A stretch of 64,000 nt of DNA from NCBI RefSeq assembly GCF_007004765.1, contig NZ_VIKR01000007.1, positions 1 to 64,000 of the forward strand, read 5' to 3'. Positions 35,683 to 44,566 of this stretch are shown piece by piece. The stretch's first letter is position 1. Each line of letters opens with the position of its first letter. Under the pieces are notes generated by a model that was not told the DNA's origin, did no database searches, and was given only the letters and a program-made list of their open reading frames with translations. Position numbers and translations under genes: made by a program. The DNA comes from Aliikangiella marina. GTDB taxonomy: Bacteria > Pseudomonadota > Gammaproteobacteria > Enterobacterales > Kangiellaceae.

Positions 35683-37629
35683 TTATCGATAGGCAGCATT
35701 GATTCTTTGCACAAAAACATCTGCTTTTTCAAAACCAGTCGCTCTTAACCGTTCATCTTCCTCGCCGTTGGCATCGAAGAACAAAATACTCGGTAAACCA
35801 AGAATGCCATAATGCTTCATCAATGCCTTATCGTCCGCATCTCCTTTGGTAACATCTGCTTGAATCAACACGGTATTTCCTAGCGCAGCTTGCACAGCGG
35901 GATCGGGAAATGTGTAATCTGCGAATTCATAACAAGCAGTGCAGTATTCAGCAAAGAAGTCGAACATCACGGTTTTACCTTCAGCATTCGCTTGCCGGAT
36001 TTTGGCTTCGACATCGGCGATAGTTTTAACCTTTTCAAACATGGCATGAGGATCAACTGAGTTAGCGCCCTGTCCAGAATGAGCAGCTATCGCAGTAACG
36101 TTAGCCAAAGGTGAAAGCAACCGACCATTACCAAGCGATGCACCAATAACTAAAATGATGCCGTAAACAAACATTACCAGCCCGGTACCTTTCCAGAACT
36201 TTTGTGCATTCGTTTCAACTTGAGAGAGTGCCCCCATATAAATAGCAGTTACGATGAGCAACACAGACCAAGCAAACAAATAGAGCGGCCCGGGAATAAG
36301 ATGTTTTGAAATGTAGAGCGCCATGCCGATCATTACCACACCAAACCCAGCTTTGATGGCATTCATCCAGGCGCCAGCTTTCGGTAAAAACTTTCCGCCA
36401 CCGACACCAACCATGATTAGAGGAATCCCCATTCCCACTGCCAGTGCATAAAGTCCAACACCACCAATGACAATGTCCCCTGTTTTCGCAATGTAAATTA
36501 ATAATGCGCTAAGGGGGACAGTTACGCAAGGTGACACCACGAGTGCCGATAGTGCCCCCATAACGCCAGCTCCCACGTATGAGCCACTTTCCTGGCTATT
36601 CGACAAGTTGTTAATTCTATTTTGAAGACCTTGAGGAAGTTGCAATTCATAAAACCCAAACATCGAAAGCGACAACAATAAAAAAATCACTGCCGTAATA
36701 CCGATAAACAAAGGTTGCTGGAGGGTTGTACTAAACCCTTCCCCCAAAGAAGCTGCTAAAATGCCTAATAGAGTATATGGAATGGCCATCGCTTGGGTGT
36801 ATGCTAGAGACAAACCGAACGCTTTACCGGTACTCACTTCTTTGCCTTGGCCTACAATAATGCTCGACAGAATTGGCACCATAGGCAATACACAAGGCGT
36901 GAAAGCTAAAAGAATACCGCCGAGTACGCCCCAAATAACAATTTCAAGCAGGCTTCCTTCCGACAATATTCCAAGAATCAATTCTTGTTCTGATTGAAAT
37001 TCTTCAGCAACAGGCTCAGACAAAGTAGACTGTGTTGCGGTATTAGCTGATGGTTGAGCACTGGTCGATGTCGCACTACCGCTAGCGGCCAAACCACTAT
37101 TACTATCACTAGCGTTACCGCCGCCACTACCATCACTACCACCGATCGCGACCGGTTTAGCAACCACATTGTTTGCTAACAACGTAAAGCGCTTTTCTTC
37201 AGGGGGGTAGCATAAGCCCGCTTCGGCACAACCTTGAAATTCTAAGCTAAATTCAAATTCTTTTTGATGAGCGGTAAATGGGATAACGATTTCAAGATGA
37301 TTGTAATAGACTTCCACATCACCTAAATACTCATCGACTTTCTTTTTGCCGTCCGGAATTTGCGCTTCACCAAGCGTCGCGCCTTCGGCATTGAAAAAGA
37401 AACGACTGCGATACATGTAATAAGCATCTGCAATTTCAAATCGCGCAATGATTTCGTTGTCTAAAACATCTGTGGTTAACTGAAAAGCTTCATCGACCTT
37501 GAGAAACTCAGACTTTGTCGCAAAAAGTGCGGATAAATCTTGCTGTTGAGCGCTGACTGAGCCAACACTTGAACATGCCAAGGCAAATACCGCCGTTGTT
37601 ACAAATAAAATTTTACCAAGCAACTTCAT
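35683..37629 (-). CDS. dsbD: Thiol:disulfide interchange protein DsbD
   Basis: This encodes 648 residues from ATG at 37629. DsbD carries electrons from cytosolic thioredoxin across the inner membrane to periplasmic partners. A signal peptide (about 1-28) precedes the periplasmic alpha domain with the CAEAGLCYPPEEKRF cysteine pair (about 133-147). A Ser/Gly/Ala linker follows (about 165-205). The membrane domain has about eight helices with FTPCVLPMVPIL and VVSPCVTVPLSAL. The C-terminal thioredoxin domain ends the protein, with its CxxC in AEYCTACYEF (about 565-574). It is followed by a terminator and preceded by cutA, 54 bases away. Confidence 0.97.
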   Translation of the reverse strand: MKLLGKILFVTTAVFALACSSVGSVSAQQQDLSALFATKSEFLKVDEAFQLTTDVLDNEIIARFEIADAYYMYRSRFFFNAEGATLGEAQIPDGKKKVDEYLGDVEVYYNHLEIVIPFTAHQKEFEFSLEFQGCAEAGLCYPPEEKRFTLLANNVVAKPVAIGGSDGSGGGNASDSNSGLAASGSATSTSAQPSANTATQSTLSEPVAEEFQSEQELILGILSEGSLLEIVIWGVLGGILLAFTPCVLPMVPILSSIIVGQGKEVSTGKAFGLSLAYTQAMAIPYTLLGILAASLGEGFSTTLQQPLFIGITAVIFLLLSLSMFGFYELQLPQGLQNRINNLSNSQESGSYVGAGVMGALSALVVSPCVTVPLSALLIYIAKTGDIVIGGVGLYALAVGMGIPLIMVGVGGGKFLPKAGAWMNAIKAGFGVVMIGMALYISKHLIPGPLYLFAWSVLLIVTAIYMGALSQVETNAQKFWKGTGLVMFVYGIILVIGASLGNGRLLSPLANVTAIAAHSGQGANSVDPHAMFEKVKTIADVEAKIRQANAEGKTVMFDFFAEYCTACYEFADYTFPDPAVQAALGNTVLIQADVTKGDADDKALMKHYGILGLPSILFFDANGEEDERLRATGFEKADVFVQRINAAYR

Positions 37630-37683
37630 TATTTCACTTCTATTTAGGTGTGTTTACTCAAGACCGGGCTTTGATCTGAAATG

Positions 37684-38016
37684 TTACTCCAGGGATCGGG
37701 AAATCCAGTCTAAATACTCTTGGCTACCTGACTCGATAGGTAACACGATAAATTCAGGCACTTCATACGGGTGCACTTCGGCTAATTTAGCGCTAAGTTC
37801 GTCAATCTTGAGAGAACTAGTCTTCATCAGCAGTAAAAATTCGCGATCTTCTACAATTTCACCCTCCCATTGATAGAAGGATGTCAGGTTGCTGCATACA
37901 TTGACGCAGGCAACAAGCTTTTGTTGCACTAGGCTAAGCGCTATTTCTTTCGCTACGGATTTATTATCGACAGTTGTCAAACAAAGTTTATAGTCGCTAG
38001 ATTCAGAATGTGACAT
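37684..38016 (-). CDS. cutA: Divalent-cation tolerance protein CutA
   Basis: This encodes 110 residues. ATG at 38016 (MSHSESSDYKLC) is preferred; a TTG four codons earlier is open. CutA is a small trimeric cytosolic protein tied to copper tolerance in E. coli, with an uncertain molecular role. Typical features are the LVQQKLVACVNVCSNLTSFY block (about 26-45), the WEGEIVEDREFLLLMKTS strand region (about 47-64), and VHPYEVPEFIVLPI (about 77-90). It sits between a response regulator (15 bases) and dsbD (54 bases) on the same strand, so an operon is likely. Confidence 0.95.
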   Translation of the reverse strand: MSHSESSDYKLCLTTVDNKSVAKEIALSLVQQKLVACVNVCSNLTSFYQWEGEIVEDREFLLLMKTSSLKIDELSAKLAEVHPYEVPEFIVLPIESGSQEYLDWISRSLE

Positions 38017-38031
38017 GGACCATACCAAAGA

Positions 38032-39732
38032 CTATTCACCGATGACCACAGAGTCTCCGCCCGCCTCGATCGCTTTGTTCATCGCCGTCAGCGTCGAGTC
38101 ATACCAGCGATGCGCATCCCAGTTAACCGATAGATTACCCAAACCAATACTAACCGTTAACGGAATGTCATGGTGTTTCAAATGAAAAGGAAGTTCTGCG
38201 AACTGCAGCCGAATTTCCTCAAAAATAGTTTTCCAGTCTGATTGCTTTCCTGTCGTTAATATAATCCCCAATTGTCCCGTCTCCAAGTGACCGATGATAT
38301 CTGTCTTACGGAGTCGTTTTTTGAGGATTAAACTTAACTGTTGAATCGCCACATTAATCGCTGAGAAATTAGCGCCCTTTATTAAGTCTGGCGTTTGGTC
38401 GATCTGAATAATCGACAGTGCGAGCGAATGACCACCACGAGACATCCTGGCGGCTTCAACCGAGATTCGTTGCTTGAACGCAATGGCATACATTAATCCG
38501 GTATCTGGGTTTTCGCCGATTTGCGGGTTCAGCTCTCGATATCGGCGGGTATATAATTCTGCCATAAACAGTAACTGCTCTTTTTCTACAGGCTTCACGA
38601 TAAAGGAGGTACCACCCGACAATAGGGCTTGGTTTTGTTTGCGGATGTTTTCTTCTGCAGAAAGGAAAATAATCGGTAAATAAGCAAAGCGCGGGATTTG
38701 ACGAATAATTCGTGTCAATTCAATCCCGGAGCAAGTTGGCATTTGCATATCCATCAATATTGTTTCAGGGTCAAAACCACGTAAAGCCTCAAGCAATACC
38801 GTCGGATCGTTGACTAAACGGATCTCAAAATGGCCCTTAGACAACACTTTTTCGTAGTAACGAGCCTGTGCTTTTGAATCTTCCATAATTAAAATGCGGT
38901 ACGGCGAGTCAGCATGGATATCATATTGGCGCTCTATAATTTCCAGTAATCCAGAAAGTGACACGGGTTCTACCATGAAAGCAGTGCCGCCAGAGCGAAG
39001 AGCCAACAAACGCTCTTGTTGGGTGTCCTCTTCTGCGGTAAAAATCAAGGGGATGCGCCGGACCTCAGTATCTTGGTCACTCAATTGCTCGTTTTTTTCC
39101 GCAAACTTAATCGGTGCAACAATCACACTGCCTTCATGATCAATGGCATATTGACGCGCTTTTTCGATGTCATCAGTTTCATGAACTTCGATTCCCAATG
39201 ATTCAAATTGCTCTTTCAAGGCTTGAAAGCGTTGGCCATGTTGGCTAACAAAAATTAATACGCCTTTATCAAGATAAATGCCTTGCTCTTCAAGACTCTC
39301 ATCCACGCTCTCTTCAGCTGATGACGCTTCCTCAGCGGGTTCTACCTCAGGTTCAGATTTGGTTTCCGGTTGTTGTGGCTGCGCTTCGGCTTTCGGCTGT
39401 TTTGCGGGTTTTACACCTAACTCTAGTTTTTCGGAATGTTCTTGCAGTTTGTTGGCAAATCGCTTGAGTAACGGTTTTTGGGTTTCGAGAGAACTCTCAT
39501 CCATTGATAACTGTTTTAACAATTGATTGAGCAAATTCGCCGTGGTTTCAAAATTTTGCGCAACGCAAGCATCTTTGGTTTTATTAACTTGCGAGAACAG
39601 TGCTTTGACTCGCAATGGCTCAATCTCTTGAGTCAACATGTCATTGAGCAGCCTAGCAAATTGGCGCAACTTGACTGGTGTTCGGCGCAAGAATTGTTGA
39701 TTAACTTCGTTGGTAATTTGACTTTCAGACAT
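38032..39732 (-). CDS. Dual-receiver response regulator with degenerate GGDEF domain
   Basis: This encodes 566 residues from ATG at 39732. The N-terminus (about 1-100) is helical and may be Hpt-like. A Pro/Glu/Ala-rich linker follows (about 105-150). The first receiver (about 155-285) is degenerate: its phospho-acceptor region reads VIVAPIKF, without the Asp. The second receiver (about 290-405) is complete, with MEDS, the acceptor Asp in ILMDMQMP, and VKPV. The C-terminal GGDEF-like domain (about 415-566) reads GHLETGQLGI where the active-site loop should be, so it is probably not a cyclase. It has no membrane segment. The gene starts the cutA-dsbD cluster. Confidence 0.88.
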   Translation of the reverse strand: MSESQITNEVNQQFLRRTPVKLRQFARLLNDMLTQEIEPLRVKALFSQVNKTKDACVAQNFETTANLLNQLLKQLSMDESSLETQKPLLKRFANKLQEHSEKLELGVKPAKQPKAEAQPQQPETKSEPEVEPAEEASSAEESVDESLEEQGIYLDKGVLIFVSQHGQRFQALKEQFESLGIEVHETDDIEKARQYAIDHEGSVIVAPIKFAEKNEQLSDQDTEVRRIPLIFTAEEDTQQERLLALRSGGTAFMVEPVSLSGLLEIIERQYDIHADSPYRILIMEDSKAQARYYEKVLSKGHFEIRLVNDPTVLLEALRGFDPETILMDMQMPTCSGIELTRIIRQIPRFAYLPIIFLSAEENIRKQNQALLSGGTSFIVKPVEKEQLLFMAELYTRRYRELNPQIGENPDTGLMYAIAFKQRISVEAARMSRGGHSLALSIIQIDQTPDLIKGANFSAINVAIQQLSLILKKRLRKTDIIGHLETGQLGIILTTGKQSDWKTIFEEIRLQFAELPFHLKHHDIPLTVSIGLGNLSVNWDAHRWYDSTLTAMNKAIEAGGDSVVIGE

Positions 39733-39987
39733 GTTTTAATTGGCTTGTTTTAATTGTTAAGTTTTTATCGTTGCAAAGGTAAACCACAAGCTTTGTTAAT
39801 GTTTTACCCCAAATATCCTCGATAAGTTGTTATTTATCCTATCAATAATAGCATGTATTTTTGATCGAATTGGGCTAAATCTCTGGCGACTACTCCCCAT
39901 TTTTAGATTGTAATTTGACTTTTTATCCCCATTTAAAGCAAATGTTGCTTTTAATCACCATTTGACTCAATCGAGCTAGGAATACCA

Positions 39988-40479
39988 TTGCCCATTCTGC
40001 TAATACTTTTCATTCTAGTGCCCATCATTGAAATTGGCGTGTTTATTCAAGTTGGAGGATTTTTGGGATTGTGGCCAACCCTTTTAATCGTGTTAGTCAC
40101 TGCTGTTTTAGGGGTTAATTTGCTCAAGCAACAAGGTTTACGCGCATGGATGGATATTCAAACCTCAATGGCGCAAGGTAAAGTACCCGCAGTGGAAATG
40201 GCTTCAGCAGCTCAGTTGCTATTTGCCGGCGGCCTGTTGCTGACACCGGGATTTGTTACTGATGGCGTGGGCTTTGCGCTTATGGTGCCCGCAGTAAGAC
40301 TCGCGTTGGCTCAATACCTCATGAACCACTGGGCAAAAAAAGCAACCGTTGTATCGAGCACAAATTTCTACTATACCAATGAAACACAACGTTCCGACGG
40401 ATCACCTATTAACGAGTCGCACAAAAGGCCCGGCAACCGCACCATCGAGGGTGAGTTTGAGGACCGCTCTGACAAATAA
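39988..40479 (+). CDS. fxsA: FxsA family membrane protein (TTG start)
   Basis: This encodes 163 residues. The start is TTG at 39988 (residues MPILLILFILVPIIE), with AGGA about seven bases upstream. FxsA is a small inner-membrane protein first tied to phage T7 exclusion by F. Two to four hydrophobic segments cover residues 3-110, including VGGFLGLWPTLLIVLVTAVL (about 27-46). The polar C-terminal tail (about 120-163) is cytosolic. In many gammaproteobacteria fxsA lies just upstream of groES; here groES is 11 kb away. Confidence 0.93.
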   Translation: MPILLILFILVPIIEIGVFIQVGGFLGLWPTLLIVLVTAVLGVNLLKQQGLRAWMDIQTSMAQGKVPAVEMASAAQLLFAGGLLLTPGFVTDGVGFALMVPAVRLALAQYLMNHWAKKATVVSSTNFYYTNETQRSDGSPINESHKRPGNRTIEGEFEDRSDK

Positions 40480-40689
40480 GCGCTGAGTTGACCTGCGAGT
40501 TTGGGTCAGAATGTCCTAGTTGAACATCAATTTAGCAACCTTTCTCGAACTCATAAGCGGTAACGATCTCGTCCAAACACCGATTAAAAAGATCTCGCAA
40601 GACCCCGCCTAAGTTATTAATAACAAATAATTTTTCCAATTATTCTGGCCTCCTGCTAAGCTTATATTATTGAGGGGAGCTGACAACTT

Positions 40690-42294
40690 ATGGATTTTAT
40701 TTGGATTCTGTTTGCGTTTGCATGCGGAATGATTGCCAAGCTTGCGAACGTGCCATCGCTGATCGGATACTTATCCGCCGGCTTCATATTGCATTTCATT
40801 GGCCTAGAACCGCTTGAAAACCTCGATTTGCTGGCCGATCTGGGTATTTCCCTCATGCTTTTCACTATTGGATTAAAACTCGATATCCGCGATTTACTCA
40901 AACGTGAAATTTGGCTGAGCGCGTCCGCTCACATGATTTTGTGGTGCTGGCTGATTTTTGCATTGATTTTCTTACTCGGTCTGGTGCTCGGTTCACTCGC
41001 GTTTAACCTCGATATGCAATCCCTCGCGATTCTTGCTTTTGCCCTGAGTTTCAGCAGCACAGTGTGTATTTTTAAGGTACTTGAGGATTCCGGTGAACTC
41101 ACTACACGTCATGGCCGACTCGCGATCGGTGTACTGATTATGCAAGACATCATCGCGGTTTTATACCTAGTTTCTGTAACCGGGAAAGTGCCTTCATTTT
41201 GGGCATTGGGCCTGATTGGACTTTGGTGGCTGAGACCCATTTTATTGAAGCTCCTTGAAAAAGCGGGACACAGCGAATTATTGCCTTTAGCCGGGTTTAC
41301 CATAGCGCTGGGTGGTTACGAATTATTTGAATTGGTTGGCATCAAGGGGGATTTAGGTGCACTGGTGATCGGCGTATTACTGGCAGGAAATAAAAAAACC
41401 GCAGAACTCGCCAAATCGCTAATGAGCTTTAAGGACTTATTCCTAATCGGCTTTTTCTTGTCCATCGGCTTTACCGCACTACCCGATTGGTCGATGTTAA
41501 TCAGTGCCTTAATTTTGTGTTTAGTGCTGCTATTCAAATTCGTTTTATTCTTCTTTATTTTTGCGATGGTTAGGCTGCGAATTAGAACTACTTTTCTCGC
41601 TTCATTAGCACTCACAAACTACAGCGAATTTGGACTCATTGTACTCGCGTTAAGCGTTGAAATGGGGTTGATTGGCGCTGACTGGTTGGTGATAACAGCC
41701 TTGGCTATTTCAATTTCGTTTGTGATTACTGGCATTGCTTATCGCCATGCGCATACCCTTTTTACTGATAAAAAGGACTACTTGAAGCGCTTTGAGTCAA
41801 AACTACGACTGAGAGAAGATGTTTATATTCAACCTAAAGATGCAGAGATACTTGTCCTTGGTATGGGCCGAGTTGGCCGTGGTGCTTACAGCGCGCTTAA
41901 TCAATTAGTGGGGGAACGAGTTTGGGGAATGGATGCTAATAGAGACCGAGTTCAAGAGCAACGTCGTAATGGCTTAATGGTGTTTCAAGGCGATGGAGAA
42001 GATCCTGATGTTTGGGAAAACTTTAACTTGTCTCAAATAAAGTTAGTTCTTCTCGCTTTACCTTCAGTACAAGATATCAAAAATATCACCGAGCAACTTC
42101 GCTACGCAAAATACGACGGAAAAATCGCGGCGATTGCTCGCTATGAGGACGAGAAAAAATTATTACTACAAGTGGGCATCGATTCGGTATTCAATTTCTT
42201 TACCGAAGCCGGAACTGGTTTTGCTGAAGAGTCACTGATGATGATCGAAGGTCAAAAGGACTTTAGCCACAATCAAGCTGAAACAACACCTTAA
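40690..42294 (+). CDS. Kef/YbaL-type monovalent cation:proton antiporter
   Basis: This encodes 534 residues from ATG at 40690, with GGGGAG upstream. About eleven hydrophobic segments form the Na/H exchanger domain (about 1-355), inner membrane. A C-terminal TrkA-N (RCK) domain (about 385-500) has the Rossmann loop ILVLGMGRVGRGAYSAL and binds a nucleotide. The family exports K+ or Na+ for H+, often controlled by redox ligands. It resembles YbaL/RosB and KefB/C in order of domains, but it has no separate KefF/KefG-type subunit nearby. It converges on the TonB receptor gene. Confidence 0.92.
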   Translation: MDFIWILFAFACGMIAKLANVPSLIGYLSAGFILHFIGLEPLENLDLLADLGISLMLFTIGLKLDIRDLLKREIWLSASAHMILWCWLIFALIFLLGLVLGSLAFNLDMQSLAILAFALSFSSTVCIFKVLEDSGELTTRHGRLAIGVLIMQDIIAVLYLVSVTGKVPSFWALGLIGLWWLRPILLKLLEKAGHSELLPLAGFTIALGGYELFELVGIKGDLGALVIGVLLAGNKKTAELAKSLMSFKDLFLIGFFLSIGFTALPDWSMLISALILCLVLLFKFVLFFFIFAMVRLRIRTTFLASLALTNYSEFGLIVLALSVEMGLIGADWLVITALAISISFVITGIAYRHAHTLFTDKKDYLKRFESKLRLREDVYIQPKDAEILVLGMGRVGRGAYSALNQLVGERVWGMDANRDRVQEQRRNGLMVFQGDGEDPDVWENFNLSQIKLVLLALPSVQDIKNITEQLRYAKYDGKIAAIARYEDEKKLLLQVGIDSVFNFFTEAGTGFAEESLMMIEGQKDFSHNQAETTP

Positions 42295-42344
42295 TTACAG
42301 TGTCGATTATCGGACGACTCAGCAATGTTCAAGAAGGTGATTAC

Positions 42345-44408
42345 TCAATTACCGAGTCGTACTCTAAATCCTGCATTAACAATAAACCCATCATTACGAG
42401 ACCAGATATCGGTTGTCCAGCGACCACTTGGCGCTCGTTCTAACAGTAGCAAAGGATCTTCTTTAGTCTGACGAATATTTAATAGGTTTTCAGCGTTTAC
42501 AAACCAACTAATTTTGCCAACCGTAATTTCTCCAAGTAATCCTAAATGCCAATAAGGTTTGCTCTCGTTGCGGTAAGGGTTACTTTCTAACAGCTGCTCT
42601 CCTGTATAATAAGCTTCTAGTCCCAAGCGATAGCTTCCATGTTCTTCCCACATGGCCACAAATCCCGCCGAATGTCGGGGAGTTAGAGGTATTTCGCTTG
42701 AACGCGCGTCGACCGCACTTTTTCGATTTGAATCAAGAAATACGTAACTCGCGGTCAGTTTAAAATGACCCGATTTATACCTCAGCAAAACTTCACTACC
42801 GTTTATGCGTGATTCTTCAACTGAATTGATTAGACGTACTCTGTCAATGGCTCCGCCGGAGATGGATGCAATAGGTTCCAGTTCCGTGACGCCATCAACT
42901 ACTGAGCTAAAAAAGGTTACACCCGTTTCGACTTTACCAATATCGTAATTTATGTCGAGAGAATACGTTTCAGCCTGCTCTTCTTTTAAAGCCGCTAAAG
43001 GTGCAAGCCTGGACAATCCAGCCGCTTCAATATCTTCAACAAACGGCGTAGGTGCATAATAACCTTGTCCATACGATCCACGGATAGTCCAGTCATCGGG
43101 CTTAAATAGAATGGATATTCGCGGGCTAAACTGTGTCCCATACTCACTGTGCCAATCGATGCGACCGCTCAATGCAGCAACGATTTCGTCACTGAAATCA
43201 TAATCTACCTGGGAAAAAAGCCCTGGAATATCATAGGAGTAATTAAATACCGGAAATGTATCTGACTGAAACTCTTCTGATTGAAGTGCCACACCCACAA
43301 CCCAATTTGATTGTTTTGTGTACCCCGATAAGCTCGTTTCGATTAGAATGCTACGATGTTCGTCTAACTCGTCAGTGGTACCAAACTGATGTTCATGTTT
43401 TTGATCCATTATCGAGGCACGTGCATTCCAATTCATTTCTGTCAAAGGTTGGTCATACACCACGCCCAAATCATAGCGCTCGGAATCTAATGATCTCTGA
43501 AAAGGATTTCCGTCGTTTAGCACTCTACCGGGGAGTGTTCCACCATCCCTCTGTTCGGTCATCATCCCTAAAGTCGCGTAAGCTCGCTGACCATTATCAC
43601 CATTCCAAAATAAGCGTGGTCTTGCGCTAATTCTTTCATAGCCGGCTAAATCAGCCCAACCGTCACTATCTAAGTCTTGTTTACTTTGCGAATGTACGCC
43701 GACCGTCAGTGATGAACTGAAGTTCTCATCCTTAGGCATAGCAAAATAAGTCGTTAAATCTTGTCCATCGCGACTAGTAAAATTCAGCAGTACTTCGCCT
43801 TCAAATTCTTCTTTTGGTCGTCGGGAAATTAGGTTGATTACTCCACCTAATGCAGAGCCACCATAAAGCGACGAAGCCGAGCCCTTGATAATTTCCACAC
43901 CAGCTATATCGGTTGGTGGGATTTGTAAAAGTCCAATTGAGGCAGTTTGCCCACCATATAGTGGTAGCCCATCACTTAATAGTTGAGTGTAGCGACCATA
44001 AAGTGCTTGCAAACGAATATTCGCACTACCGAGTGCCGGCGATGTTGTTTGCACACGTACCCCGCCAGTTTCAGCGACTAGCATTGAAATATTCCCCGGC
44101 CTCATCAAAGCCTTTTCTTCAATTTCTTCCCGGTTTATAAGCTCCACACGGATAGGCTCATCGTCAACCACTCTTCCAAGCCTAGTCGCCTGAATCACTA
44201 GAGTTTCAGCTGATTCATGTTGATGTTCATGTTCATGTTCATGTTCATGAAGATTAGTCTCTTGAGGGTAGCTTTCAGCGACAATATTAGTCTTCGATTG
44301 CTGATCGAGAGCCTGAGACTCACTTTGGGAAGAATATGAGTGCGAGAGCGGAAAATAATTCAACAGTGATATAGCAGAGACAACCAAGAATGAATTCTTT
44401 TTCGGCAT
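42345..44408 (-). CDS. TonB-dependent outer membrane receptor with His-rich N-terminus
   Basis: This encodes 687 residues from ATG at 44408. A signal peptide covers about 1-25. A His/Glu stretch (H54, H56, H58, H60, H62, H64) precedes the TonB box near ETLVIQAT (about 67-74). The plug domain (about 85-195) has LLSDGLPLYGG and IEIIKGSASSLYGG-like blocks (here VEIIKGSASSLYGGSALGG). The 22-strand beta-barrel follows, ending in a Phe-rich strand. Receptors with such stretches often take up zinc or other metals, so metal transport is a fair guess. It has no adjacent transporter genes, and I saw no Zur or Fur box. Confidence 0.93.
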   Translation of the reverse strand: MPKKNSFLVVSAISLLNYFPLSHSYSSQSESQALDQQSKTNIVAESYPQETNLHEHEHEHEHQHESAETLVIQATRLGRVVDDEPIRVELINREEIEEKALMRPGNISMLVAETGGVRVQTTSPALGSANIRLQALYGRYTQLLSDGLPLYGGQTASIGLLQIPPTDIAGVEIIKGSASSLYGGSALGGVINLISRRPKEEFEGEVLLNFTSRDGQDLTTYFAMPKDENFSSSLTVGVHSQSKQDLDSDGWADLAGYERISARPRLFWNGDNGQRAYATLGMMTEQRDGGTLPGRVLNDGNPFQRSLDSERYDLGVVYDQPLTEMNWNARASIMDQKHEHQFGTTDELDEHRSILIETSLSGYTKQSNWVVGVALQSEEFQSDTFPVFNYSYDIPGLFSQVDYDFSDEIVAALSGRIDWHSEYGTQFSPRISILFKPDDWTIRGSYGQGYYAPTPFVEDIEAAGLSRLAPLAALKEEQAETYSLDINYDIGKVETGVTFFSSVVDGVTELEPIASISGGAIDRVRLINSVEESRINGSEVLLRYKSGHFKLTASYVFLDSNRKSAVDARSSEIPLTPRHSAGFVAMWEEHGSYRLGLEAYYTGEQLLESNPYRNESKPYWHLGLLGEITVGKISWFVNAENLLNIRQTKEDPLLLLERAPSGRWTTDIWSRNDGFIVNAGFRVRLGN
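44225..44248. repeat. (GTTCAT)4 hexamer microsatellite encoding His-Glu repeats
   Basis: Four perfect GTTCAT copies lie in the TonB receptor gene; on the coding strand they are ATGAAC, in frame as the His-Glu codons. Unit loss or gain would lengthen or shorten the His tail by two residues without a frameshift. Confidence 0.8.
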
Positions 44409-44566
44409 ATTTTTACAACAACCTTTATGGAAACAAAAAAGCAGATAGTCTAGGAAAGTAGTTTATCTGGTATCAGTACGTAAGCACCAGTCTATAGATC
44501 ACAAGTTGAGTCCGAAAACTAATTTGAGAAAGGCATTTGACTTGCTTTATCGCCTTAGCTCTTGCC

